64,000 bases of DNA from Apus apus (GCF_020740795.1 NC_067312.1:64190905-64254904); one strand, 5' to 3'; positions 1 to 12,809 are shown, counted from the first letter of the stretch. Notes: generated by a model not told the origin, from the sequence alone. Made by a program: numbers and translations.

Positions 1-768
1 GTTTAACAAGGGCAAGTGTAGAGTCTTGCATCTGGGGAAGAACAACCCCATGTACCAGTACAGGTTGGGGACTGACTTGCTGGAGAGCAGTGTAGGAGAA
101 AGGGACCTGGGGGTCCTGGTGGACAGGAGGATGACCATGAGCCAGCAATGTGCCCTTGTGGCTAAGAAGGCCAATGGCATCCTGGGGTGTATTAGAAAGA
201 GTGTGGTTAGTAGGTCAAGGGAGGTTCTCTTCCCCCTCTATTCTGCCTTGGTGAGGCCGCATCTGGAGTATTGTGTCCAGTTCTGGGCCCCACAGTTCAA
301 GAAGGACAGGAGACTGCTTGAAAGAGTCCAGGGCAGAGCCACCAAGATGCTGAAGGGAGTGGAACATCTCCCTGATGAGGAAAGGCTGAGGGAGCTGGGT
401 CTCTTTAGCTTTGAGGAGACTGAGGGGCGACCTCATCAATGTTTATAAATACATTAAGGGTGAGTGTCAGGAGGATGGAGCCAGGCTTTTCTCAGTGATG
501 TCCAGTGATAGGACAAGGGGCAATGGGTGCAAACTGGAGCATAGGAGGTTCCATGTAAACATCAGAAAAAACTTCTTTACTGTGAGAGTGACAGAGCCCT
601 GGAACAGGCTGCCCAGAGAGGTTGTGGAGTCTCCTTCACTGGAGACATTCAAAGCCGGCCTGGACACGTTCCTGTGTGATGTGCTCTGGGTGACCCTGCT
701 CTGGCAGGGGGGTTGGGCTAGGTGATCTTTCAAGGTCCTTTCCAACCCCTAAGATTCTTTGATTCTTT
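1..768 (+). mobile_element. CR1 LINE, 3' part (cut by window edge)
   Basis: The plus strand encodes the C-terminal part of CR1 ORF2 ([21 protein letters not shown], then [11 protein letters not shown] and [11 protein letters not shown]), with frame changes near 410-450. The element continues through the usual post-ORF region and ends in the short CR1 terminal repeat (gattctttgattcttt) at about 752-768. CR1 is the dominant avian non-LTR retrotransposon and inserts 5'-truncated copies; here the left edge of the window hides the 5' end. The reading frame is broken, so this is a dead copy. Confidence 0.93.
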
Positions 769-1070
769 AATTCACTTGCACTTCTTTGGTTGCAATGGGC
801 TCCCTGAATCGGAGGCTGCAATGTACAGGGATCAGGGTGGTGGGATTTCCTCACAGGAAGCTACAAAGCCTGTAAGACAGATCAGAGGGAGCCTCATGCA
901 GCACTAGGAAATTAATCCTCTTTATGGAGTTAACCAGGGCATAGCAGCAAATAATGGAGAAAGCTGAATTCTCCCAGTCAGGAGGTGGCTTGGGTGGGCA
1001 ACAGCATTAGCACAACAAAGAGCAAAAGTAGCTCATCTGGCAGCAGTAGGTGCTGCATGGTACAGCCTGG

Positions 1071-2520
1071 GTCATAGAATCATAGCGGTTAGAAGGGACG
1101 TCTGAAGATCATCAAGTCCAAAACCCCTGCTGCAGCAGGAACACCTACAGCAGATCACACAGGAACATGTCCAGACAGGTCTTGAAAGTGTCCAGAGAAG
1201 GAGACACCACAACCTCCCTGGGGATCCTGTTTCAGTGCTCTGTCACCCTCACAGTAAATAAGTTTTTCCTCACGCTGAGATGGAACTTCCTGTGTTGTAA
1301 CTTCGTGCCATTTCCCCTCATCCTATCACAGGACACCGCTGACAAGAGACTGGCCCATTCTTGACATCCACCCTTCAGATATTTGTAGACATTAATAAGG
1401 TCCCCTCTTAGTCTTCTCAAGACTAAACAGCCCCAGGTCTCTACGCCTTTCCTCATATGACAGATGTTCCAGTCCCTTAATCATTCTTGCAGCATCCATT
1501 GGACTCTTTCCAGTATATCCCCATACCTCGTGAACTGGGGAGCCCAGAACTGGACTCAGTACTCCAGATGTGGTCTTACAAGGGCAGAGTAGAGGAGGAA
1601 GAGAATCTCCCTTGACCTCCTGGTCACACTCTTCATAATTAACCCAGGATACTACTGGCTCTCTTGGCCACAAGGACACATTGCTGTCCCATGGATAACT
1701 TCTTGTTCACCAGGACCCCAAGGTCCTTCCCCATGGGGCTGCTTTCTAGTCTATAATGGTGCATGGTGTTTTTTCTCCCCAGGTGCAGGACACTACAGTT
1801 ATTCTTGTTGAACCTCATTAGGTTTGTCTTTGTCCAGCTCTCCAGTTTGTCTGGATCACACTGAATGGCTGCACAGCCTTAGGGCATATCAGCCATATGA
1901 GCTTTGTGTCATCAGCAAACCTGCTGAGGATACACTCTGTGCCCTCATCCAGGTCATTGATGAAGGTGTTGAACAAGACTGGGCCCAGTACTGAGCCCTG
2001 GGGAACACCACTAGTCACAGGTCTTCAGCTGGTCTCTGCACCATTGATCACAATCCTCTGGCCTCTATTGTTTAGCCTGTTCTTGATCCATCTCACTGTC
2101 TGCTCTTCTAACTCACACTTCCTGAGCTTATCCACAAGGATGTTATGAGAGACAGTGTCAAAAGCCTTACTGAAGTCGAGGAAGACAACATCCACTGTTC
2201 TCCCCACATCTATTCATGCTGTCACTCCATCACAGAAGGCTATCAGATTAGTCAGACACAATTTCCCCACGGTGAATCCATGCTGGCGTCTCCTGATAAC
2301 ATTCTTTTCTTCCATGTGCTTAGAAATGACCTCTAGAATAAGCTGCTCCATCATCTTTCCAGGGATGGGGGAGAGGCTGACCAGTCTGTAGTCATCCAGG
2401 TCCTGTTTCTTGCCCTTCTTGAAGACTGGAGTGACAATGCCTTGTCTGCCCATAGCCAAGCATTGAGCCATCATTATCTTTACCTGCAAGACTTGGCACT
2501 CTCTTGGTCCCTGTCACCAT
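1071..2520 (-). mobile_element. CR1 LINE, reverse transcriptase part, inverted
   Basis: Read on the minus strand this covers the CR1 ORF2 reverse transcriptase from its first blocks (TPVFKKGKKQDLDDYR, QHGFTVGK, LDFSKAFDTVSHNIL) through [15 protein letters not shown] and the catalytic FADD box (around 1925-1935) to the C-terminal domain. It ends at the CR1 3' tail, seen on the plus strand as atagaatcatag at about 1074. Several stops and frame changes break the frame, and the endonuclease domain is missing, so it is 5'-truncated and inactive. It faces the previous CR1 copy tail to tail across about 300 bases of unrecognised sequence. Confidence 0.93.
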
Positions 2521-5094
2521 GCTCCATTTTCCCCCTGATACCATGAAAGGGGAAGAGCAGTTCAGGCCCTGCTCCTCTCCCAAATGCCAGCCCCACTTGC
2601 CACCACCACTTCCCTTTTGCACACACACAGTGCCCAAGGACAAGAAGGACCTAACCTCTCCTCAAAGACATTATGAAGGAAAACTGATCTTGAGCAGATG
2701 GGCCCTGTGCTGAGAGGGTCACAGACAATTCTGCTGTGCTAGCAGCCAAAGGTGACTGTCTGGCCCACCTTGTCCTGTCACTTCCCATGTGCTGCCAGCC
2801 CCAATGTGTATAGGACACTCATGCCTGGATTGCCAGCCTGTAGGTGCAGGAGAGATCTGCAGGCAGAGAGTCATGCCCAAGGGACAGTGTGAGGACCAAG
2901 CAATGGGAAAGCCCTGCCAGCAGGGCACAGTTGATGGGCTTGCACATGCTGTGCAGCAAACACCAGAGGCAAGGCAGCCCCCAGCAGGGTCCCTGTGCTG
3001 GAGGGAGGGAGGAAAAAGCATGCAAACCAGCAGCCACTCCATAGGGAAAACCGGAGGCAGAGAGTAACACTCTTCCACATGCACAGTGGAAAAGAAGTGA
3101 AAACAGTCTGCTGTCCCTGTCTGTGTCCTCTTACCCCAGCAGCTGCTACCCATCTCCTGGGTGAGACAGGTCATGCAGCGTCCTCTCCCTTGGCAGGGTG
3201 CACGTGAGGCCATGGACAAGGAAGCAGCACCGCCGAAGGACTGCCTGAAGCAAAAACCTGCACCCACACCAGAATTTCCCATTGGACTAATCATTCCCCA
3301 GTGTAGTCTGGATTCTTTCAGGATAGCCCAAGGTCCAAGCAGCACAGTCATCTCCCACTTCCAACTACAGCAAATGCCCATTCCTCTTGGAAAAGCTGAA
3401 ACTCTGAAGTGTAATGATTGCCACTCACAATAACTTTACTGTCAGATGTTCTAGAGCAGGCTGTGCTTGTCCTCTCTTATTGGATGTGCAGCTGTGGTGA
3501 AGTTATCAAACCTAGGGGAGGTGGAGACCAGCTGATCAGAAGGAACTTTCACACTGCTTTCCACCTGCTCTGCCACACATCCAGGGGTAGGCTGATGGAG
3601 CCATCAATCCAGCTCAGAGCAGCTTCTGTGGCCACCCTGTGTCTTTCCACTTTGTCACAGTAATTTGAGCTCTGCTATTACACATAGGGAAACCACAAAT
3701 ATGCCTCTGATTGCTCCAGGTTTTATTCTCACACCAGGGCTAACCTTAGCTCCACCACAGCAAAAGGTGGATGGTCTGGGGTTTGCCCTAGGAAACTGGG
3801 TTGCCTGCCCAACCATGCCAGACAGGCATTGCATCCAGAACCAAAGGAAGAGAATGAACGTATTTCTCCCCCCTCACTACTCACAACCTCAGTGGCCCAA
3901 TCCACCGGCATAAGTCAGTTTCTGCAGAGACCCTGGCTCCCAGCCCATTTGCTTTACATTTAAGTCCATGGCTCTTAAACACAGGAAATTTAATTGAAAA
4001 GCCATTGAAGAGAAAAAAATCCACAACCCATAAACACACAAGATCAAAAACAGCTTTGTTTTAATGCTGAAATACATTGCTCCAGGTTTGAGTATAGCAC
4101 CCTGGTTTTGTAGAAACCCCCTCACAGAAAAATAGTGCTGTTTCACAGCCTGTACCTCACATGAAGTCCAAGGGCCCTAATGCTTCAAGAGAATAGAGCA
4201 GAAAGGTGGTAAAGCAGAAAGGTTGAATGTGTTGATTCTCAGCTGCTGAGGAAGCCACAAAAAAAAGAGAGAAAAATATTTGAGAAGTCTCATGGAGAAA
4301 AAAGACAGAAGGAATAAGAATAAAAGCAAAATTTTTTAATGAGAAGGAAGGCATATGAAGCAGAAAATAATCTAACAGCTCCTTCAATCAAGCTGATAAT
4401 TGAGATAAAGCCATGGAAAAAAACACTGAACAAAGTATCAGCTTGTCTTTGAAAAAACAGAGAAGCAGCCACAGGACAGAGGCATTCTTGAATTTACCAT
4501 ATGGTGCACAGAGGAGGCAAAAGTTTGGAAGCAAGTTACCAGATGTACAAGTAACTGAGCACTGTTTGCCATCTCTCCTCTCCCCCAGGTTCCCCGTTCT
4601 CACTGCGGTCCATGCTGGGAGCAGTTCTCCACAGGCACAGAAGCAGGAGTGCTGGGGCAGGGAGTCTCCTAAAAAAATATGGAAAACATCCCTAGAAATA
4701 CAGATAGGACACTAAGCCTTTCATCAGCTTCCCTGAGGTATTTCAGTTTTTCTCATAATGATGGAGATCCTCCCATAACTCTCAACAGCAGTTATAGTTG
4801 AGTTCTAGGATTTATTTTTTTTTTTAACTCCTACCAGAGACCACCCTCCTCAGCCCAGTTATTAAAACCCTGTTGCCAAATGGGCTGTGGCTGCAATACA
4901 AAGGCAGCAGATACAACCCTCTTTTGCTGGTCAGTGTAAAGAAGAGGACCAAGAGAAGAGAAGCCAGCACCTATCTTCTCTCAACAACCAGCAGCTAACT
5001 GGCTAGAAAAAAAAGAAAAAAAAAGAAAAAAAAAAAAAAAAAAGATCTTGAACACCTGCAGTTTAGCTTAAAAGAAGAAAAAAATCACACTTAC
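2521..5094. other. No gene seen; probable intron or intergenic
   Basis: No exon-like frame, recognisable repeat or RNA gene was found here on either strand. If the exon at 5095-5137 is CHRNA6 exon 1, this stretch and the two CR1 copies lie in its first intron. I looked for the conserved second exon of a nicotinic receptor subunit (the block around NQFIRPVEN) and did not find it. Confidence 0.4.
5008..5043. repeat. A-rich simple repeat
   Basis: A run of A broken by single G bases (AAAAG-type units turning into pure poly-A). It lies about 50 bases beyond the donor side of the candidate exon at 5095-5137. Confidence 0.9.
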
Positions 5095-5137
5095 CTGAGC
5101 GGCTCAGACACAGCGCCAGGAGCACTAGGCAAAGCAT
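5095..5137 (-). CDS. CHRNA6: Candidate signal-peptide exon (possible CHRNA6 exon 1)
   Basis: On the minus strand an ATG opens a 43-base stretch encoding MLCLVLLALCLSRS plus one base of the next codon. It is followed at once by a consensus splice donor (CAG|GTAAGT, donor at 5094-5089). The peptide is a typical hydrophobic leader of a secreted or membrane protein. Nicotinic receptor subunits usually carry their signal peptide on a short first exon. In mammals CHRNA6 lies next to THAP1 on the same strand with its 5' end facing THAP1, exactly the position and strand of this exon. No second exon is found in the remaining 5 kb, so the gene would have to continue beyond the left edge. The name rests on synteny, not on receptor sequence; another secreted protein or a chance match is possible. 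Confidence 0.42.
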
Positions 5138-6640
5138 GGGCACCACCGCGGCTTTTCCCTTAAATCTGATATTTTGTTTTCATAAGCAAATCAGGCTCAT
5201 GCTAGTAAGGGACTAAAACAGTCTAGTTAAAAATCAAAGCAGACAACTGAGTCTGCCAGGCAAAGACAGCACCTTTCGAGCCTTATCTGCCTCATTATGA
5301 GACTCTGTAAATCACACTTCATTGATTTTCAGTCAGCTGTCACATCCTGTAAGGCTAAAACAGGGCTCTGGGTCCGAAACTCTGACTGGTTCATTAGTGG
5401 TGGTATTTGGGTGGCTATAGCCACTGCAGTCTAGGAGTGGAAGTGAGGCAAGGTTTTTAAGGAGGAGAAATATCTTTTGTTACGCTGCCAGTTACAGCTG
5501 GGCAGAAAAACAGGCTGCATATCAGACCCAAAGATAGATCACATGCCTGAAAGCTTGAGTGTTTGCTCCAGCTGTATTGGTTGGTCTAATGAAATGGGCA
5601 GCCTCCCTACAGACCTAACTTAGCTTAGTCGTTTTCCATACTACACTTCCTATTTAACAGCTATAAAATGGATTTTGGGAGACAAAACCAGTAACATATA
5701 GGTGAGAAAACAGAGCTGATTTCTAGACTTATATCTCATCACTGAAACACAACATTTAACAGCGACCCAATTAGGGGTCATGCAGCTGAGCATGGACAAC
5801 ACATTTTTCAGGGAGAAGTGACAGTGCTGGCTGTTGACCAGTGAGTGGAGAACCTGGACTGAAGGGGGAAGAACTGTGGGGTGTAAGGACATGGATAGGA
5901 GATGCTGCAAACCAGAATGGAGAGGCCCAGTTTCCAGAACCAAGAGCTGAAGAGTGGTTTGCAGTGTTGCCTGCAAAAAGAGGAAAAGGACCTGCAAGGA
6001 GGGGAAAACAGAGGCTTCAGAAATGAGGCTGCTTCAGCAGATATGGACCAGGAGGCTCCTTCCAGGTGGATGTGCCTTCTTGTCCTCCCCTCTCCCCCCA
6101 ACCTGCCTCAGCCTCCATGGTCTCTGGGGCTAGTATGCAAGGAGCCAAGGGAGGCACGCCTGGGCTGTCAGGCGTCTGGGATGCAGCCAGGCTCCCCAGA
6201 GCTGCCACCTCTGTGGCATCTCACACCACTCGGGGAGACAGCAGGTGAGCAACAGCCACGAAGTAGTGAGGGAGTTTCTGGAGAAAAAGTGGAGTGGAGA
6301 ATGGCAGGAGCCCTGGAGCCTCGCCTTTGCCCTGGCACTTCCCCTGCCATCCTCCCTGCTCTTCGTACTCACCGTCAGCAGACACTGCTCCCCATCAGCA
6401 GCTTCCTAAAGCATACACCTGCGGGTGAACAATGCTTCCAGTCCAGCTCACCAGCAACTTCTGCAGCACCAGGCACTTCCACATGACAGAGGCCACAGGG
6501 TTTACAGTCAGCTATCCAGCCCCCTGTTCCCTCCCAGGCAGCCTCCTGTTGTCATCACTCCGCTTGGTTCCATTACTCACAGGTCCCACCAAGCACAAAC
6601 CCACTCAGACCCTCCCTCCCTGCTGTTTGCCCTCCATCCC
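5138..6640. other. No gene seen; possible upstream region of the 5.1 kb exon
   Basis: No coding exon recognised. If the 5.1 kb exon is real, its promoter should lie here on the minus strand, but no clear TATA box was found. A donor-like CAG|GTGAGC is present on the plus strand at about 6242-6250, with no convincing exon before it. Confidence 0.35.
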
Positions 6641-6649
6641 CTCCTCCTC

Positions 6650-6965
6650 CTCTACGCACCCTTTTCCCACGGGGTGCTGCACAGCATCCCGCCGCCCCTT
6701 CATCTCTCCCGCGGTGCCCCAGCGCAGCCGCCACTTCCCCCTCCTCCTTTTTTTCCTTCTCTTACGCCGAGAGAAGGAAACCCCTTCCACCTCCTCCTTG
6801 CCCTTTTCCTTCGGAGCCCGGTTCCCCGCCTCCCCTCCCGCGCGGCTCCAGCTCCCCTCGCTGGCAGGACGCGGGCAGCGCAGGCAGCCGCGCTCGGAGG
6901 TGCGGGCAGCGCCCCGGGCGGCTGCGTGTTCGGGTCTTTGGATAGAACCGGTCCGTCGGACTTGC
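6650..6965. promoter_or_regulatory. Small CpG island without assigned gene
   Basis: A GC-rich, CpG-dense block (cccgccgcccc, cccgcgcggctcc, gcagccgcgctcgg, gcgccccgggcggctgcg) stands out from AT-richer surroundings. CpG islands of this kind usually mark promoters. It lies about 1.5 kb upstream of the candidate exon at 5.1 kb and about 14 kb beyond the THAP1 3' end. It could be an alternative promoter of the left-hand gene or start a noncoding transcript. No open frame in it resembles a known protein. Confidence 0.5.
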
Positions 6966-6969
6966 TTGG

Positions 6970-9900
6970 GCTGCGGTGCAGGTTACATGCTGTGCGAACT
7001 TCGTTTGGGAGCCCAGCGAAACGTCCGTAGTTTTGAAAACTCATGCTTTGAATGATGCATCTGTAGCTGGAACGCTGCAGAATGTTAATTGGGGCTAAAT
7101 AACGGTCTCCAAAAGCACGTAAGAATTTTGCAATTGTGCACAGATCTGTTTGTGACAGCAGTTACATCTTGCTTCAAGAGATTCAACCTCTTTCACATAG
7201 TGGGCAAGGAAAAAAGGTCTTTGTGTCAGGTAGGGAACAAGCAGCCACTTCACACAGCAAGCTGGGAGGGGGCTGAAGGGAACTCCTGACAGGGACTGCC
7301 AGAACTGAACTCACTTCCAGGTTGCAGTCAGACAGTTTCTGCCATGACCAGGCTCTGCAAGCACAGGGACAAGGTTTCACAGAAGAAGTGCCAAGCCAAT
7401 CCTTGGTTTCTTTGGCTCTTTCCTACTGTGACAAACTCCCATCTCCCCTCCTTCCCATTTCCACCACATGTACATGGATGCAGACTTGAGGTGGCTCTGA
7501 GTCCCCGTGCCTTCTGACAGTGAGCAGCTGTGCAACTGCCTGCTGCCCTTTTCCCTTCAAAAAAATTCCACTGCTCCACTGGGACTGGAGACAGGTAGGA
7601 GATGGACCTTCTGGAGGTGCACAGGCCCTTCACTGTACGCATGTGAATATCTATAACAGATGGTGCATTGCCCTCTCCATTAGATTCTGTTTTCCTTTCT
7701 CAGTTCTAGCTTTACAAGGAGGCCTCATGCAGGATGTGTCACTGTGTCTTGGAACTCTGGTCAATTCCTGTGTTTTAGTGACACCAGCTAGCTCTGTAAT
7801 GTGGTAATTTTCACAAATGTTTGATCTGAGTTGATAACTGTGAGCAAAGGTCTGGCTCAGTTCTACTGTTTTCTCAGCTTGTCTTTCCATTTTAACAAGC
7901 TCACCCCTACTTTGGTAACTCACTTTGCAGCCCAAATTTTATCTGCAGCATGACGGACTTGCTGTTGAGATGTCGAAGTGTGGAAGACTTCAGGGACACA
8001 GAAATTTTGCAGGTGTCAGAAAGCTCTGTTTTGAAGGCAGCTGCCCTGGCAATGACAGAAGTGCCTGGGTCGTGTCTATCTCTGCATTGATCTCTGGACT
8101 CTCATTTTCAGAGGTAACACTTGGTGCCTCGTAGCCCTCTTCCCTACACACTTGGCGCTCCATGATGAAAGGTAGTTCCTTTGTCCTCTTTTCTGCTTTC
8201 CCTTTCTGATTCTATACGGGCTTTTTATCCACAAGACAATGGTAAAACCCAAAGGGCAGTTCCTGCCATGTCCTACAGCCCTGATAAGTTGCCTGAATCC
8301 TGGCAGCAGCTTTCTTCTTTTCGTCCACTTTTCTTCGACTGCAGTAGCCCTGTGAGAAACAGTTCTTCTTCCCCACATAAACACCAGTGAATCCAAATAC
8401 ATGGGTAGCATCTGATTTAAATGACAAACAAAATAAAATCAGTACAAAATTGATAATTCATGTTCAGTAAATCAGCAGGGTTTTGCTTTTTTTTTCTTTT
8501 GGGGAAAATCAGTTATTTCTATGTATTTGTATTTAGTGATGTTAGTTAATATATTGCAGGTCTGACAACTTAAGGAGCCAGAGACATCCCAGATGCAGTA
8601 TCAGACTTGATCAAGCTGCTGCTGACTCCTGGAAGAATAACTTTGTGATCACTATGGGACTGATCACCCCTTAGCCTAAACAAGGAACTCTAAAACTTCA
8701 TGTCTCCTTCAACACTTACCTTTAAGTTGTTGTCTGCAATATACTGTATTGAATGGGAATAATTAAGAACATTGCTAAAGAACTCAATGAAGTGGAAAAA
8801 CTCCAGTTCAAATCTGGGAATCTCCTAAATGGTCTGCTTTCTTTTTTTTTTTTTCTTTTCTTTTCTTTTTGACAGAATTGGGAACTGGGTTTATGTTGTA
8901 ATTTCAATTATTTTATTCCTAATACTGTTCCTTTGTGTAGCTACTCTTTGTCCCTTGTGGAAGAATTGTGCTCAAGGCGATTTGCCAGACTTCCACTAGA
9001 ACAAGTACATCAAGATCCAAGGGTAAATGATAAAAACCTAAGCACTATTACCCAGGCCTAGGAATAATCATTAAGAAAATTTTAAAAAGAAGTTTAATGA
9101 TTGTTAGAAGTAGTGAGAGTTCAATATGTTAGTAAGAGTTCAATTCAGATTGAATGTTTTGTAATTTTTATGGTTTCAAAATTTTATTAATGCTTTGTAT
9201 TACTAATTTGCTAAAAAATAGTAGTCATTAAACTTAAATGATACACTACATTGTTAAATGTATTATTGCATATACTGTTTGGGAATTGTTCCCTCAGTTC
9301 TACATTTATTTCAACACCTGAGGAGGGAAAGGATCGAATGAGGAAAAAAAGGGTTTGTTTGGGATTCCAAATGAAACATGTATTGATGAACATAAAATAC
9401 TTCAAATTAACACCTGCTTCCTTAAAAGCCATGGGGTGAGATGTGGTAAATGGTTCTTCTTCTTCCCTCCATAAGTATAAACTAAATGCCTTTAAATGCA
9501 GCAAAGGCCTTCTGCTGATTATACCCAGCTAATGGACAAAACCAGGCCTGCTGGTCAAGGACAAACGAAAGCAAAACAACGGGTGTGTTACAAGTCAGGA
9601 AGGATGGGCAACAAGTTATGAATTGCCCCTGCTAGTTACCACCCTAACCTGGGGCTCATGGATGTCAATTGGCTCTGGACATTAGTATGTTCATGCATTG
9701 TGGGTATGACCCTGACCAGGCAGGGGATCACAGGGACATTATAGGCTACGTGTGAGCCCTAGGTCTCGTTTAAAAACCCATCCAAACTGGGGGAAAGGTG
9801 GTGGAAGCACCTGACTGCCAGTGGCCTGTGTGATGGCATAGGCTCACAACAAGCCCCTCCTCACAGCCTGAATGCTGGCAGCTGACAGACTGTATTTTTG

Positions 9901-11655
9901 GGAGCTGCTGCCACACTTTGCTGTATCTGACATGTGAGGGTGGGGACTCCCTTGAAGATGCCATGGCAAAAGTGAAAAGTTTTGCAAAAAACTGGATGAG
10001 GTCTACCAGCTCTGTTCCTACCTGTGTTTGAAAGCATTTGCACTTTGTAATATTTTCCTGAGTTAGACGAGATGGATGCTTTTTTCCACATCATCAATAC
10101 ACAATTGACTAGGTTTCTTTTTAGCTTCAGAAATGTATATTGACAAAGATAATAGTTCTCTATTGCCCCAAAGAGGAAAAAGTAACATATTTCTATGAAT
10201 GTTTGGAGGCCCGTAGTTTTTTGTCTCTTTCTTCATTACGTTACTGGATGTTTTTCCAGTGCTTGTGGTTTTTTTCATGATTTTTCAATAAAAAGAAAGT
10301 CAATTGCTGTAGTTTTTTTCCTCTGCTGCTCTATGCCTCTTGCTGCCTGCTTGGATTACAGAAAGAAGTTATTTCTTCAATTAAATTTTCTGTTGTGCAT
10401 TTTCAGCACATGTATTAAGAGTTATATTTCTCTGGAAAAATGTTATATATTATATGCACAAATCTGCAAGTACACAATAGCATTATCAGATTGTGCTTCA
10501 TGAGCACAACCCTCATACTTGAACTTTTGTACACTGTGAGTTGTTCTACCATCAGTTTTTTGAAAGCTACTACTTGTACAGAAAATGCAGCAGCACCACC
10601 CACTGTCCCAGCCACATTCAGCCTCACAAGACTCAGGGGCTGAGAATCACAGCTTCTCAACATGGGCAGCTGAGCTACAGGGTACATGTCTGTGCCTTCA
10701 TCCTTAGCGTTCAGAAATAAACTGGAAGATGAAATGAGGGAAAAACAAACAAACAAACAAACAAAAACAAACAAAACAAACAAAACCCAAACAAGTGTTA
10801 ACTACTTGCTTGGGTGCCAAGGTGTTCACACAGTAGTAGATTCAGATTTGATCTGACCATTTCTATTCATCTTGAGGGCTCTTCAGTAATTTCCCCCTGC
10901 CAGCCAGCCATCACGAACATGCCTCATCAGCCAGTACATGTCCTTCCACTCAAAAATGGAGCCAGAAATGTGAAAAGGCTCCCTGTCTGGCTAACAGACC
11001 ATGTGAGTGCAGTACAGCTACCTCATTCAGGCACTGCTTTGTTGAGATTTTACAAGCCTTACCTTCTAGGTGCCCACAAATTGGGAGGATGATGAAGTCC
11101 TGCAAAGGGATACCTAGCTTGCTCTGCTTAGAAATGCCCTGTATCCACATGGTGGCTAGGCTTGCTTCAGTTAGGAGCCACTGGCAATCGCAAGCATCTT
11201 CAGCCACCTAGGATTTGGGCTGTTTAGGCCTTCTGTGAGCAAGACCCCTAGATGTCTGAGATGCACCCATCTTTCACTTAAAACCTCCTGCTAACTTGCT
11301 TCTGTCCTTCTCTAGTTGTGTCACAGCAGGGTTCAAGTCATCCCACCAACTTGCTGAAGGTTATCTCCTGATTGTCTGAGTTGGGATGTGAGACTTCTAG
11401 CCAGAGATGCATGCTTGTCATGCTGAGTCTCTATTGTTTGGGTTTATGTCAAAAAATCTGTAAAGAATAATATTTATTCTTTCTAGAGTTTTATTAGGAT
11501 TAGGTAGAAATGTTATCAGGTAGAAACCAAAGAGATAAAATATGTAGGATCATAATGTTCTTCCATTTTCACTGGCTCATGAGCAGATAGTACACTTAAA
11601 CGTTGACTCAGAAATCAGCTTTCACATACAATAACTTCTGGACTTTCCTATCCAT
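6970..11655. other. Intergenic stretch, no gene recognised
   Basis: No convincing exon, RNA gene or known repeat was found apart from the CAAA-rich repeat at 10740-10793. Short open frames are scattered on both strands but none shows family motifs with splice sites. Confidence 0.5.
10740..10793. repeat. (AAAC)n simple repeat
   Basis: Imperfect tandem AAAC/AAAAC units (acaaacaaacaaacaaac and similar) for about 50 bases. Confidence 0.9.
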
Positions 11656-11656
11656 T

Positions 11657-12213
11657 ATAAATGATCCTGCTCTACTTGGTGTGGGACCACAGACCACATC
11701 TGGAGCATTGCATTCAGTTTTGGTCCCTGGTCTACAAAAAGGATGCAGACAGTCTGGAGAGGGTCCAGATAAGGGCCACAAGGATGATCAGAGCACTAGA
11801 GGACCTGCCATATGAGGAGAGGCTGAGAAAACTGGGCTTGTTCAGCCTTGGGAAAAGAAGGCTTTGGGGAGACCTTATTACAATGTTCCAGTACTGAAAG
11901 GGTGGCTGCCAAGATGATGGACACTCCTTATTTACAGGGAGTCACATGGAAAAGACAAGGGGTAGTGGGCACAAGGTGCTCCTGGGGAGATTCTGATTGG
12001 ACACAAGAGGTAAATTTTTCACCATGAGAACAGTCAAACATTGGAATAGTCTCCCAAGGGAAGTGGTAGATTCCCTCACATTGGACAGTGTTAAGTTTCA
12101 GCTTGACAGGGTGCTGAGCCATTTCATATAACCTACAGTAGTACCTAAAATGGTTGGACTAGATGATCCTTGAGGTCCCTCCCAACCTGGCATTTTATGA
12201 TTCTATGATTATA
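11657..12213 (+). mobile_element. CR1 LINE, short 3' fragment
   Basis: The plus strand encodes the C-terminal CR1 ORF2 block ([31 protein letters not shown], then [11 protein letters not shown] after frame breaks). It ends with the CR1 tail (atgattctatgattat) at about 12198-12213. It is a typical 5'-truncated dead copy of about 0.55 kb. Confidence 0.93.
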
Positions 12214-12805
12214 TAATGCCATTATTTCCAATTCTAAAGCAGCTTTAGTCTTCTTGAGTGTCTACCTACGTGCTTAAAATGCAGTGTAATCTACCTACAG
12301 GTACTTGCTTGTGACATTGAAGTTTTTCACAGTTGTGCTCTAGAATATGTACAAACAAAACCCAGCTAGACTTCTGAGAGGCACAATTGAGATCATAGGC
12401 ATTAGCTGATTTTTCAGTATTTTTTCAGTTTTCATACCAGTTGTCTAAGCATATTGAGTACAGAGGAAACAAGAACCTTCGACATGCATGCATAATAGCC
12501 TATATCTACAACAGGACAGTTCTGAATAATACCAGTTAGCCTGGGACAATGGAAATACTTTATGTTAACCATGACTGTAAACAAAACACAGATTATTAGA
12601 TGCCTTCACAGTTTCCAAGTTAAATCAGAGTAGGTTGCATATGTAATTCATAAAAATTAACTTTAAGGCAACAATCAAAACGAAAGGGATGTGAAGGCAA
12701 CATTAGCTAGTAGAATGTCCTATAATTATTTGGCAGCCTATGTAACCAATGGATTTATCTTTAAAGCTGAGTAACTACATCAAGTAAATTTGCCACAGGC
12801 CAGCA
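12214..12805. other. Spacer between two CR1 copies, no gene seen
   Basis: AT-rich sequence with no exon, RNA gene or repeat that I recognise. Confidence 0.5.
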
Positions 12806-12809
12806 GGAG

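Noticed and set aside
5902-6486. Plus-strand frame of 194 codons
   Set aside because: No recognisable domain and no splice context. Overlapping frames of similar length on the other strand suggest chance in GC-rich sequence.
8212-8427. Minus-strand open frame with an IQ-like phrase (KKKAAARIQATYQG)
   Set aside because: Only the short phrase resembles an IQ motif. There is no wider family similarity and no convincing splice sites or promoter, so it is probably a chance frame.
9545-10080. Possible solo LTR (TATA-like tttaaaaaccc, followed by GC-richer sequence)
   Set aside because: I could not find matching TG...CA ends, a target-site duplication, a primer-binding site or any retroviral coding sequence nearby.
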